A stretch of DNA of 51,655 nt from Pseudomonadota bacterium (GTDB lineage Bacteria > Pseudomonadota > Alphaproteobacteria > Caulobacterales > Caulobacteraceae). The DNA lies in NCBI GenBank assembly GCA_023386645.1, contig JAEWJI010000052.1, forward strand, positions 1-51,655, written 5' to 3'. The notes beneath the pieces were generated by a model. The model had not been told where the DNA came from. It saw only the letters and a list, made by a program, of their open reading frames with translations, and made no database searches. Positions 7,916 to 14,585 of the stretch are shown in pieces (the first letter of the stretch is position 1; each line of letters begins with the position of its first letter). A program made the position numbers and the translations under genes.

Positions 7916-8295
7916 TCCCGAGCGGGACCGGTTCCGGAGACCTGTTCGAGATAGGCGATGAGATCCAGGATCTCGTCCGGCTCGAAGACGAAGGCGGGCA
8001 TGGACGGGTGGGCGGTCACCAACCCCTCGGCGAAGGCCTCCTGCAGATCGCTGACCGGATATTCCGCGCCCAGCGTGCGGAACGGCGGGGCGGCGGGCAT
8101 CGGACTGTCGCCGGTCGCTTCCACCGCGTGACAGCTGGCGCATCTGGCCCGCACCAGGGCGGCCCCGCGTTGGACCGACCCTACAAGATCGGCAGGCGGC
8201 GGTGGCGCGACCCGCTCGGCCCTTCCGCTGCCGTCCGCAGCGCATCCCGCCAGGGCCAACAGGCCGACGACGGCCCAGGGCGCAATCCGTCTCAT
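7912..8295 (-). CDS. Lipoprotein c-type cytochrome
   Basis: A 127-residue protein with a lipoprotein signal (MRRIAPWAVVGLLALAGC, lipobox Cys18). One class I cytochrome c domain follows: heme-binding CASCH (residues 52-56) and a distal Met in HPSMPAF (Met99), ending with the usual helix DEILDLIAYLEQV. It should be a membrane-tethered, monoheme periplasmic electron carrier; the partner is unknown. The reading frame is open further upstream, but the start at 8295 was chosen because it gives a perfect lipoprotein signal. Confidence 0.88.
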   Translation of the reverse strand: MRRIAPWAVVGLLALAGCAADGSGRAERVAPPPPADLVGSVQRGAALVRARCASCHAVEATGDSPMPAAPPFRTLGAEYPVSDLQEAFAEGLVTAHPSMPAFVFEPDEILDLIAYLEQVSGTGPARD

Positions 8296-8384
8296 CCGTC
8301 CCAGGCCTCCAGCCCATCCTGACAACCCGCCCGGCGGGCTTCGGCTATCCAACACCGGCGGGGGCCAGCCGTTCAAGCGGCTGG

Positions 8385-8846
8385 TCAGAAATACTCGGCG
8401 TTCGCCGGGCACTGGGCGGCGATGCGGCGGGCGGTGATGGAGGCGGGGATGAAGGGGGTGCCGCGCGCCAGCTGGGCGCCGCCGGTAAAGCGGAAGCTGT
8501 CGGCGGCGTAGGGGCCGTTCAGGCGGACGTTGACCTGGCGTCCCTTGCGGTCCTGACAGGTTCCCTCGAACCGGGCCCGGCCGCCCCCGACCTCGCGCAC
8601 CGGATAGGTGCAGCGCCAGCGGCGCGTGGACAGGCCGCCGAAAAAGCGGTTGATCTCGCTCTGGCGCACGCATTTGGTCTCGGTTTCGCCCACGCCCATG
8701 ACGCGGGTGGAATATTCCCAGTATCCCGGCTGGGGCTGGGCCGAGCTCTGGGCCTGCGGCGAGGAAGCCGGCGCCATCAGGAGCGCGGCGCCGGCCAGGG
8801 CGGGGGCCGCGACGGCCAGGAAACGGGTCATGCGGGGTGAGGTCAT
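8385..8846 (-). CDS. DUF3617-like exported protein
   Basis: From the ATG at 8846 this is a 153-residue secreted protein with a signal peptide (MTSPRMTRFLAVAAPALAGAALLMAP...AQ). The mature part begins PGYWEYSTRVMGVGETETKCV, which matches the DUF3617 opening (PG-x-WE, then a Cys after about 15 residues), followed by RRWRCTY and FEGTCQD. Four conserved-looking cysteines suggest two disulfides in the periplasm. Function of the family is unknown. A start 14 codons upstream is possible but would bury the signal peptide. Confidence 0.72.
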   Translation of the reverse strand: MTSPRMTRFLAVAAPALAGAALLMAPASSPQAQSSAQPQPGYWEYSTRVMGVGETETKCVRQSEINRFFGGLSTRRWRCTYPVREVGGGRARFEGTCQDRKGRQVNVRLNGPYAADSFRFTGGAQLARGTPFIPASITARRIAAQCPANAEYF

Positions 8847-8955
8847 CGATAGCTCTCGGCGGATCGGTCGTCCGTTGGGGAGGGACATATAGAGGGGTCC
8901 AATTGAACGGCGGCTGAACGGTTCCGGCCTTCCTTCACGGAGGCCACGGCCAGCC

Positions 8956-8985
8956 TTGACGCGGCGGGCCCTCCTCCTCTATACG
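8956..8985 (+). promoter_or_regulatory. Probable promoter of rpmB
   Basis: TTGACG (8956-8961) is followed 18 bases later by TATACG (8980-8985), a good match to the alphaproteobacterial housekeeping promoter, about 90 bases before the rpmB ATG. Confidence 0.55.
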
Positions 8986-9075
8986 GCCCCCTCTCGCGCG
9001 GGAGCCCCTCCCGCGCGTCCGTGTTTCATGCGTCCGCCTAAGTATGGGCCGGACGCCGCCCCGAAGGATACGACG

Positions 9076-9372
9076 ATGTCGCGTCGCTGCGAACTCACCG
9101 GTGTCGGCCCCATGGTCGGCCACAGCGTCAGCCACTCCAACATCAAGACCAAGCGCCGGTTCCTGCCCGCGCTGAAGGCGGTCAAGGTGACCTCGGAGGC
9201 CCTGGGCCAGACCTTCTCCCTGCGCATCTCCAACGCCGCGTTGCGCACGCTGGACTACAAGGGCGGCCTGGACGCCTATATCGTCAAGGCTCGCGACGAG
9301 CAGCTGTCGATCGCCGCACAGCGCATCAAGCGCCAGGTGAAGGCCAAGCTGGCGGAACAGGCCGCGGCCTGA
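9076..9372 (+). CDS. rpmB: 50S ribosomal protein L28
   Basis: A 98-residue protein with the L28 signature: SRRCELTGVGPMVGHSVSHSN, then KTKRRFLPALK, and the alphaproteobacterial extension FSLRISNAALRTLDYKGGLDAYIVKA. It is part of the large ribosomal subunit. The start at 9076 was chosen from this signature; the frame is open further upstream over the leader. A promoter-like TTGACG/TATACG lies upstream and a terminator directly downstream, so it is monocistronic. Confidence 0.97.
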   Translation: MSRRCELTGVGPMVGHSVSHSNIKTKRRFLPALKAVKVTSEALGQTFSLRISNAALRTLDYKGGLDAYIVKARDEQLSIAAQRIKRQVKAKLAEQAAA

Positions 9373-9401
9373 TCCGGCGGATCGCCTGAAGTTCATGAAG
9401 A

Positions 9402-9428
9402 GGCCGGCGGAAACGCCGGCCTTTTTCT
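9402..9428 (+). terminator. Rho-independent terminator after rpmB
   Basis: A perfect 8-base stem GGCCGGCG / CGCCGGCC with a GAAA loop, followed by TTTTTCTTT. It ends about 48 bases before the next start. Confidence 0.9.
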
Positions 9429-9475
9429 TTGCCCGTCGAGCGGGCAAGCTGCCCTTCGTATCGGAGGGCGCCCGC

Positions 9476-11209
9476 ATGATGAGAACACTCCCCGCCGCGC
9501 TGATCGGCGGCTCGCTGCTGGCGCTCGCCGCGGCGACCCAGGGGCTGGCGCAGACCGAGCCGGCCCAGCGGGAATCGACCGCCTTCACCCTGGCCAGCGA
9601 CCAGCCGCTGACGCCCGAGCAGCACGCGGTACGGTTCGACAAGGCGGACCTGTCGATCAAGGTCATGCCGGAGACCAAGTCGATCAACGCGGTGGCCGTG
9701 CTGGACTTCACCGCGCTGGAGCCCGTCAGCCGGCTGCAGGTCGAACTCGACACCCTGCTGACCATCTCCTCGGTTTCGATCGACGGCGACGAGCTCTCGC
9801 CGGATGACGAATGGGACAACCCCGAGGGCCGACTGACCGCGAACCTGGGGCGGACCCTGGAGCCCGGCCAGACCGTCAGCCTGCGCATCGCCTACTCCGG
9901 CCAGCCGCGCGAGGCCCCGATGGCGCCGTGGGACGGCGGCTTCCAGTGGCGGACCGCGCCGTCGGGCGAGCCCTGGATCGCCACCGCCGTCCAGCCGGAG
10001 GGCTGCGACCTATTCTGGCCCTGCATCGACAGTCCGCTGAAGGAGCCCGGTCGGGTCGACCTGCACATCACCGTGCCGTCGAACCTGGCCGCGCCGTCGA
10101 ACGGCCGGTTCCTGGGCACGGAGGACCATGGCGACGGCTGGACGACCTGGAACTGGTCGGCGCGCCAGCCGAACACCTACGCCATCGCCCTGAACATCGG
10201 GCCGTATGTGCTGGAGGAGGCGACCTACAACAGCCGGTTCGGCAACAGCTTCCCTATGCAGTACTGGCGGCTGCGCTCGGACGACCCGGCCAAGGTCGAG
10301 GCCCTGTTCGACCAGTTCCCGATGATGCTGGACCACTATGAGGCGGTGGTCGGCCCCTACCCCTTCGGCGACGAGAAGATGGGCGTGGTCGAGACCCCGC
10401 ACCTGGGCATGGAGCACCAGACCATCAACGCCTATGGCAACCAGTATCGGCTGGACGGCAAGGGCTACGACTGGCTGCTGCACCACGAGCTGGCGCACGA
10501 GTGGTTCGGCAACCAGCTGACCAACGCCAACGCGGACGACATGTGGCTGCACGAGGGGTTGGGCTCCTACATGCAGCCGCTCTACCTCGGCCACCTGTAT
10601 GGCGACCGGGCCATGGAGGCGGAGCTGCAGGTCCAGCGCCTGGGGCTGATGAACCGCTATCCAGTGGTGTCGGGCCAGGTCCGCACCGAGGACGAGGTCT
10701 ATAACGGCGACGCCGGGCCCGGGAACGACATCTATACCAAGGGCTCGCTGGTCGCCCATTCGCTGCGCATGCTGATCGGCGACGAGGCCTTCTTCCGCTC
10801 GGTGCGACGGCTGGTCTATGGGCGGCCCGATCCCCGGCCGGGCAACTTCGCCCCCCGCATGGCCTCGACCCCGGACTTCATCCGGATCGTCAACGAGGAG
10901 GTTGGGCGCGACCTGACCTGGTTCTTCCGTGGCTATCTGTACCAGGCCGCCCTGCCGGAGCTGCGGCAGACCCGCGAGGGCGAGGTGCTGAGGCTGGAAT
11001 GGATCACCGGCGACGGCGCCCCCTTCCCGATGCCGCTGGAGGTGCTGGTCGACGGCGAGGTGCGGATCGTGCCGATGAGCGACGGGCGGGGCGAGCTGCG
11101 CCTGGAAGACCATGCCCTGGTCAGCATCGACCCGGAGAGCAAGGTGTTGAGGCGCATGCCCCATATCGAGGCGTATCAGGCCAGCCGTCGCGCCGCGCCG
11201 GCCAGCTAG
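9476..11209 (+). CDS. M1 family zinc metallopeptidase (aminopeptidase), exported
   Basis: From ATG 9476 (SD GGAGG at 9463-9467) this is a 577-residue exported M1-type peptidase with signal peptide MMRTLPAALIGGSLLALAA...GLAQ. The beta-rich N-terminal domain is followed by the catalytic domain. There the substrate-binding GMEH (311-314) corresponds to the usual GxMEN, and the zinc site is HELAH (337-341) with the third ligand Glu360 in DDMWLHEGLGSY. By family it removes N-terminal residues from peptides, here in the periplasm. It lacks the long C-terminal ERAP-like domain of aminopeptidase N, so it is closer to the short, leukotriene A4 hydrolase-like group. The frame is open upstream through the rpmB terminator, which rules out the longer start. 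Confidence 0.92.
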   Translation: MMRTLPAALIGGSLLALAAATQGLAQTEPAQRESTAFTLASDQPLTPEQHAVRFDKADLSIKVMPETKSINAVAVLDFTALEPVSRLQVELDTLLTISSVSIDGDELSPDDEWDNPEGRLTANLGRTLEPGQTVSLRIAYSGQPREAPMAPWDGGFQWRTAPSGEPWIATAVQPEGCDLFWPCIDSPLKEPGRVDLHITVPSNLAAPSNGRFLGTEDHGDGWTTWNWSARQPNTYAIALNIGPYVLEEATYNSRFGNSFPMQYWRLRSDDPAKVEALFDQFPMMLDHYEAVVGPYPFGDEKMGVVETPHLGMEHQTINAYGNQYRLDGKGYDWLLHHELAHEWFGNQLTNANADDMWLHEGLGSYMQPLYLGHLYGDRAMEAELQVQRLGLMNRYPVVSGQVRTEDEVYNGDAGPGNDIYTKGSLVAHSLRMLIGDEAFFRSVRRLVYGRPDPRPGNFAPRMASTPDFIRIVNEEVGRDLTWFFRGYLYQAALPELRQTREGEVLRLEWITGDGAPFPMPLEVLVDGEVRIVPMSDGRGELRLEDHALVSIDPESKVLRRMPHIEAYQASRRAAPAS

Positions 11210-11976
11210 GCGGCCTCCACCCTCACAGACTGACGGACCAGGTTGCACGGTCCCTGGGTGCTCAGGAAGGCGATGTCGGCGGCGTCGCGGCCGCAGGCGA
11301 TCCGCACCAGCCCCTCGATCGGCGCCAGGCCCGTCGGGTCGACCAGCCACCAGCCGTTGGACAGCCAGACCTCGAAGACCGCGTGGAAGTCGGCAGGATC
11401 GAGATTGTGGGCGTAGGCGCTGACGGCTCGGGCGGGGATGCCAGACGCCCGACACAGGCTGATCCCCAGATGGGTGAAGTCGCGGCACACCCCGGCCCGG
11501 TCGAGGAAGGTGTTGGCCGCCGTCGTCTCCCAGGTCGAGACGCCGTGCTCATAGGCGATATTGGCGCCGATCCAGTCAAGGACGGCCCGCACCCTGGCGC
11601 CGCCGGTCGAGCCGTCGAAGCGGCTCTGGACGAAGCGCAGGAACTGGTCGGACGGGCAGTAGCGGCTGGGCCAGAGCCAGGTCAGGACATCCGGGGGCAG
11701 ATCAGTCCAGTCATGCTGGACGGCGTCGGCCGGCAGCGGGATCAGGACGCCGTTGTCGACCTCGGCCTCATAGGTCAGGCGGACCTCTCCTGACAGCTTG
11801 CCCCGCAGGATCCGGCCGCTGGAGCAGGCGTGCTCGACCAGGCTCATCCGGGGAGAGACGGTCAGGCGTTCGTCGAGGATGGTCAGGCCGGCCGCGTGGG
11901 CCGCCTGGATCTTGATGATCGCATCGGTCGGCCCGTCGTAGCGGTAGGCCAGGTCGGAATGGACGCGCAGGCGCAT
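11206..11976 (-). CDS. Transglutaminase-like protein
   Basis: A 256-residue protein with an N-terminal bacterial transglutaminase-like beta domain and a papain-like core. The expected triad is visible: Cys164 in AGVCRDFTHL, His198 in DFHAVFEVWL and Asp213 in WWLVDPTG. There is no signal peptide. Such proteins are usually peptidases or amide-forming enzymes of unknown substrate. It is a paralogue-like relative of the Anbu-operon transglutaminase at 33471-34313 but stands outside any similar operon. The stop shares a CTAG with the M1 peptidase stop. Confidence 0.9.
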   Translation of the reverse strand: MRLRVHSDLAYRYDGPTDAIIKIQAAHAAGLTILDERLTVSPRMSLVEHACSSGRILRGKLSGEVRLTYEAEVDNGVLIPLPADAVQHDWTDLPPDVLTWLWPSRYCPSDQFLRFVQSRFDGSTGGARVRAVLDWIGANIAYEHGVSTWETTAANTFLDRAGVCRDFTHLGISLCRASGIPARAVSAYAHNLDPADFHAVFEVWLSNGWWLVDPTGLAPIEGLVRIACGRDAADIAFLSTQGPCNLVRQSVRVEAA

Positions 11977-12031
11977 GGGGGCTCGGATCGACAGGGGGGC
12001 CGGGGGCGCGCCGGGTTAAGGCCGCCCTGCT

Positions 12032-12673
12032 CTAGCGGATTTCCGCCACCAGGGTTTCCAGGCCCTTCGGATTGAGGAAGCCCCACAGGATCACGGCGGC
12101 GATCAGGGGAGCGACCGACAGGCCCATGTAGCGGGCCAGGAGTGCGATCTGGGCGACGAAGGGGTGGAGCGCCGGCTGGTCGTAGCCGCCCGCCGGAGCC
12201 ATGCCCGCCCCCGCCAGGGACGGATTGAGCTGAGGCGCCAGTTCGCCCCACACCACCCCGGCCAGGCCGAAGCAGAACAGCAGGGCCAGGACCGCCAGGC
12301 CGATCAGGGCGGCGCGGATCGGGCGCCCGGTTCGGGGCGGGGCGATCATGAAGGCCGCGAACAGGGGCACGCCCAGCATCAGGCGCCGGATGACCTCGGC
12401 CGAGATCGCGAAGGTGGTGGGCCGGCCGCCCTTCGTCAGCTCCGTGCCGACGATCCAGGCCCCGTCGTCCTGGATGCGGATCTCTCCCGTCAGGCTGAAC
12501 AGGCCGAGCACCAGGCCCGCCAGCGGCCGCAGGGCGGCAGCCGCCAGCGGAGCCCCCCAGAACCACCACAAGGGCAGGATGACGATCAGGGCGGCGAGGG
12601 CCCACAGGCCGAACCGGCGACGCGCCTGCTCCTCGGGGCTCTTGGCCCTGAAGCGCTCCAGCACGGCGGTCAT
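12032..12673 (-). CDS. Exosortase H-associated membrane protein
   Basis: A 213-residue membrane protein starting at 12673, with four or so hydrophobic helices (WALAALIVILPLWWFW; MLGVPLFAAFMI; AALIGLAVLALLFCFGLAGVVW; LSVAPLIAAVILWGFL). A soluble loop with beta character sits between the first two (EIRIQDDGAWIVGTELTKGG). Its start overlaps the xrtH stop by ATGA (12670-12673), so the two are translated together. Sequence and position fit the small membrane protein that accompanies XrtH. Its exact part in sorting is not established. Confidence 0.82.
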   Translation of the reverse strand: MTAVLERFRAKSPEEQARRRFGLWALAALIVILPLWWFWGAPLAAAALRPLAGLVLGLFSLTGEIRIQDDGAWIVGTELTKGGRPTTFAISAEVIRRLMLGVPLFAAFMIAPPRTGRPIRAALIGLAVLALLFCFGLAGVVWGELAPQLNPSLAGAGMAPAGGYDQPALHPFVAQIALLARYMGLSVAPLIAAVILWGFLNPKGLETLVAEIR

Positions 12674-13242
12674 GCGGCCACCGGGGCGGCGTCGGTCGGA
12701 GGCTCGTCGGAGCCGCCCTCGTCCCGAGCCGTCCTGCGCGCCTGCCAGCGGGTCCAGAAGAAGAAGACCAGCAGGCCCTCCAGCCCGATCATGGCGTCCC
12801 AGACGTAGTGGTGGAAGAACTCGAACACCTCCGCCGAGCCACGCGAGAGGTACAGCAGGGTGATGATGCGCAGCAGGTTGACCGCCTGCAGCGCCAAGAT
12901 GCCCACGCCCGCGCCGATCAGCCCGTATTTCAGCTTGCCCGGGAAGGCCAGGATGGCGGCGGCCAGCAGGGCGCAGACCTCCACCGCGTTGCAGCCGGCC
13001 AGCACCTGCACGGCGCCCCGCCCGTCCGAGAAGCGCAGGATGTCGCCCGCCGCCTGCACCCGCCCATCGAACGGCCGCACGATGGCGGCGCAGATGTCGA
13101 CCAGCGCCTGGGTGAAGGGCTGGACGAACAGGCGCTCGGCCCACGGCGTGGCCAGAACGCTGAACAGCGCGAGCGCGATCAGGGCGAACAGCAGCAGGTA
13201 CTGGATCGACGGATTTTTCAGCAGGCGTTTCAAACGGTCCAT
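12670..13242 (-). CDS. xrtH: Exosortase H (IPTL-CTERM sorting transpeptidase)
   Basis: A 190-residue integral membrane cysteine transpeptidase-like protein. The exosortase triad is visible: Cys84 in VLAGCNAVEV, Arg125 in NLLRIITLLY, and a His in EFFHHYVWD (144 or 145). Several transmembrane helices surround these residues, and a short acidic cytoplasmic tail ends the protein. Exosortases cleave a C-terminal sorting tail and release or transfer the protein on its way to the surface; subtype H recognises IPTLxxW tails. Two such substrates lie in this window (1630-2322 and 13634-14569), the second divergent from xrtH, which supports the subtype call. Confidence 0.88.
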   Translation of the reverse strand: MDRLKRLLKNPSIQYLLLFALIALALFSVLATPWAERLFVQPFTQALVDICAAIVRPFDGRVQAAGDILRFSDGRGAVQVLAGCNAVEVCALLAAAILAFPGKLKYGLIGAGVGILALQAVNLLRIITLLYLSRGSAEVFEFFHHYVWDAMIGLEGLLVFFFWTRWQARRTARDEGGSDEPPTDAAPVAA

Positions 13243-13633
13243 ATCGCACCGGTAACGAGGGTCGGGCCCCGCATCAATCGCCGAAGCGTGGCTGTGACCT
13301 CAAGGCGCGCGGGTCGGGGCCGGGTACTGCCGGACCGAGAGCGTGAGAGTGAGAGTCGGAAAAAAAGACTCTCATTTCTATCACTCGGCGACCGCCGCGG
13401 CCGGGCGAACCGGTTTCCTAGACGCCCGATGCGTCGAAAGCGGACGCAGCTTCGGCGGCGGGCGTTTGACCAGCCGCATCCCCGCCGGGTTTCTCGGGAC
13501 GACCGACAGGGTCTGGCTTTCAAGCCGCGCCAGTCGCGGCCGTGCCGCGAACTGGCAGAGGAAACGCAGGTTGCCTTTGAGAAACCGACAGTTTACCGAG
13601 ACCGACGACCTTTCGTCGGGGGACCCAAGGACA
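13243..13633. promoter_or_regulatory. Divergent control region between xrtH and the IPTL-CTERM gene
   Basis: This 391-base gap has no convincing gene. It contains a perfect inverted repeat TGAGAGTC (13350-13357) / GACTCTCA (13367-13374) around GGAAAAAAA, with a local A/T-rich patch unusual for this DNA. Both transcription units start from this region, so a shared operator or leader hairpin is plausible. An open frame continuous with the downstream gene crosses it, but lacks coding character before 13634. Confidence 0.45.
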
Positions 13634-14569
13634 ATGAAACACACCCTGTCGCGCGCTCTCGGCGCGCTGTGCGGCCTCGCCATGATGTTCGGGGCGGCCG
13701 CGGCCTCGGCCCAGAGCACGACGACTCTTGCGTCACTCCCTTCCATGCCGGGTGATTTCGCGGACCTGGCGGGGGACGCCATCGTTGCCCCGTTCGGCTC
13801 GGCGACGGTGTTTCGGGTGACGCCGGGCGGTGCGGTCATTCCGTTCGGGTCCCTCACGGCATCCGGCGATCGCGGGGTCACCGTCGGTCACGACGGCGCA
13901 TTTTACTTCACGAGAGACAATCGCGTGGAGCGCATACCGACGACGGGCGGAGCCAGCAGCCTTTTCGCCACGCTGCCCTTCTCGAACGCGACGGGCATCA
14001 CCTGGCACCCGGACCTGGATCGCTATCTGGTCGTGGATCAGACTCATCGGATCTACCAGGTGACCCCCTCCGGCGCCGCCAGCGTCTATTATACAGGTAC
14101 TCCAGGTCAGGCCTTTGACTCGGTCGACTACGATCCCTCCGGCGGCGCCTACGCCCTGACCTTCAACACGCGTGAGCTGATCACGATCGACACGTCTGGG
14201 CCGCCGGTCGCGACCGTTCTCGCGACCTTGCCCCCAGGCGATACATATGACGTGATCCGCGAGGCTTCGGGCGACTACTTCGCCACTTCGTATAGCAACA
14301 ACGCCGTCTATCGCGTCACACCGGCCGGGACCGTCACGACCTTCTCGACCTCGCCGGACCTCACCGCGCCGTTCCGGATCGGCGCCGTGAACGGTCAGAT
14401 CTACGTCGGCAACCTGGCGAACAACAGCATCGTGATCCTGGACGGTCTGGCTGCTGGCTCGGCAACGGCCGTCGTCCCGACCCTGACCGAGTGGGCCATG
14501 ATCCTGTTCGGCCTGGGCCTGGCCGGCGGAGCGGCGGTCCACCTGGCCCGCAGACATAGGATGGTCTGA
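13634..14569 (+). CDS. IPTL-CTERM beta-propeller-like surface protein
   Basis: A 311-residue exported protein: signal peptide MKHTLSRALGALCG...AAASAQ, a repeat-rich body, and a C-terminal sorting signal VPTLTEWA (from residue 281), a hydrophobic helix and the tail ARRHRMV. The body shows recurrent short motifs (ATVFRVTPGGAV, NRVERIPTTGGA, HRIYQVTPSGAA, NAVYRVTPAGTV) typical of SMP-30/NHL-type propeller blades. The tail has Val in place of the usual Ile of IPTL. It is divergent from xrtH, making it a likely cognate substrate. The start at 13634 was chosen for the signal peptide. Confidence 0.87.
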   Translation: MKHTLSRALGALCGLAMMFGAAAASAQSTTTLASLPSMPGDFADLAGDAIVAPFGSATVFRVTPGGAVIPFGSLTASGDRGVTVGHDGAFYFTRDNRVERIPTTGGASSLFATLPFSNATGITWHPDLDRYLVVDQTHRIYQVTPSGAASVYYTGTPGQAFDSVDYDPSGGAYALTFNTRELITIDTSGPPVATVLATLPPGDTYDVIREASGDYFATSYSNNAVYRVTPAGTVTTFSTSPDLTAPFRIGAVNGQIYVGNLANNSIVILDGLAAGSATAVVPTLTEWAMILFGLGLAGGAAVHLARRHRMV

Positions 14570-14585
14570 CACCCACGGTTCGACC

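Noticed and set aside
12032..13249. One 405-codon frame spanning xrtH and its partner gene
   Set aside because: Only the last 213 codons look like a protein; the first part is the wrong frame of xrtH. Two overlapping genes explain the region better.
13343..13633. N-terminal extension of the second IPTL-CTERM protein
   Set aside because: It would bury a perfect signal peptide behind about 97 basic residues.
13500..13633. Possible c-di-GMP (GEMM) riboswitch before the IPTL-CTERM gene
   Set aside because: GGAAACGCAGG resembles part of the motif, but the other conserved stretches and pairing stems are missing.
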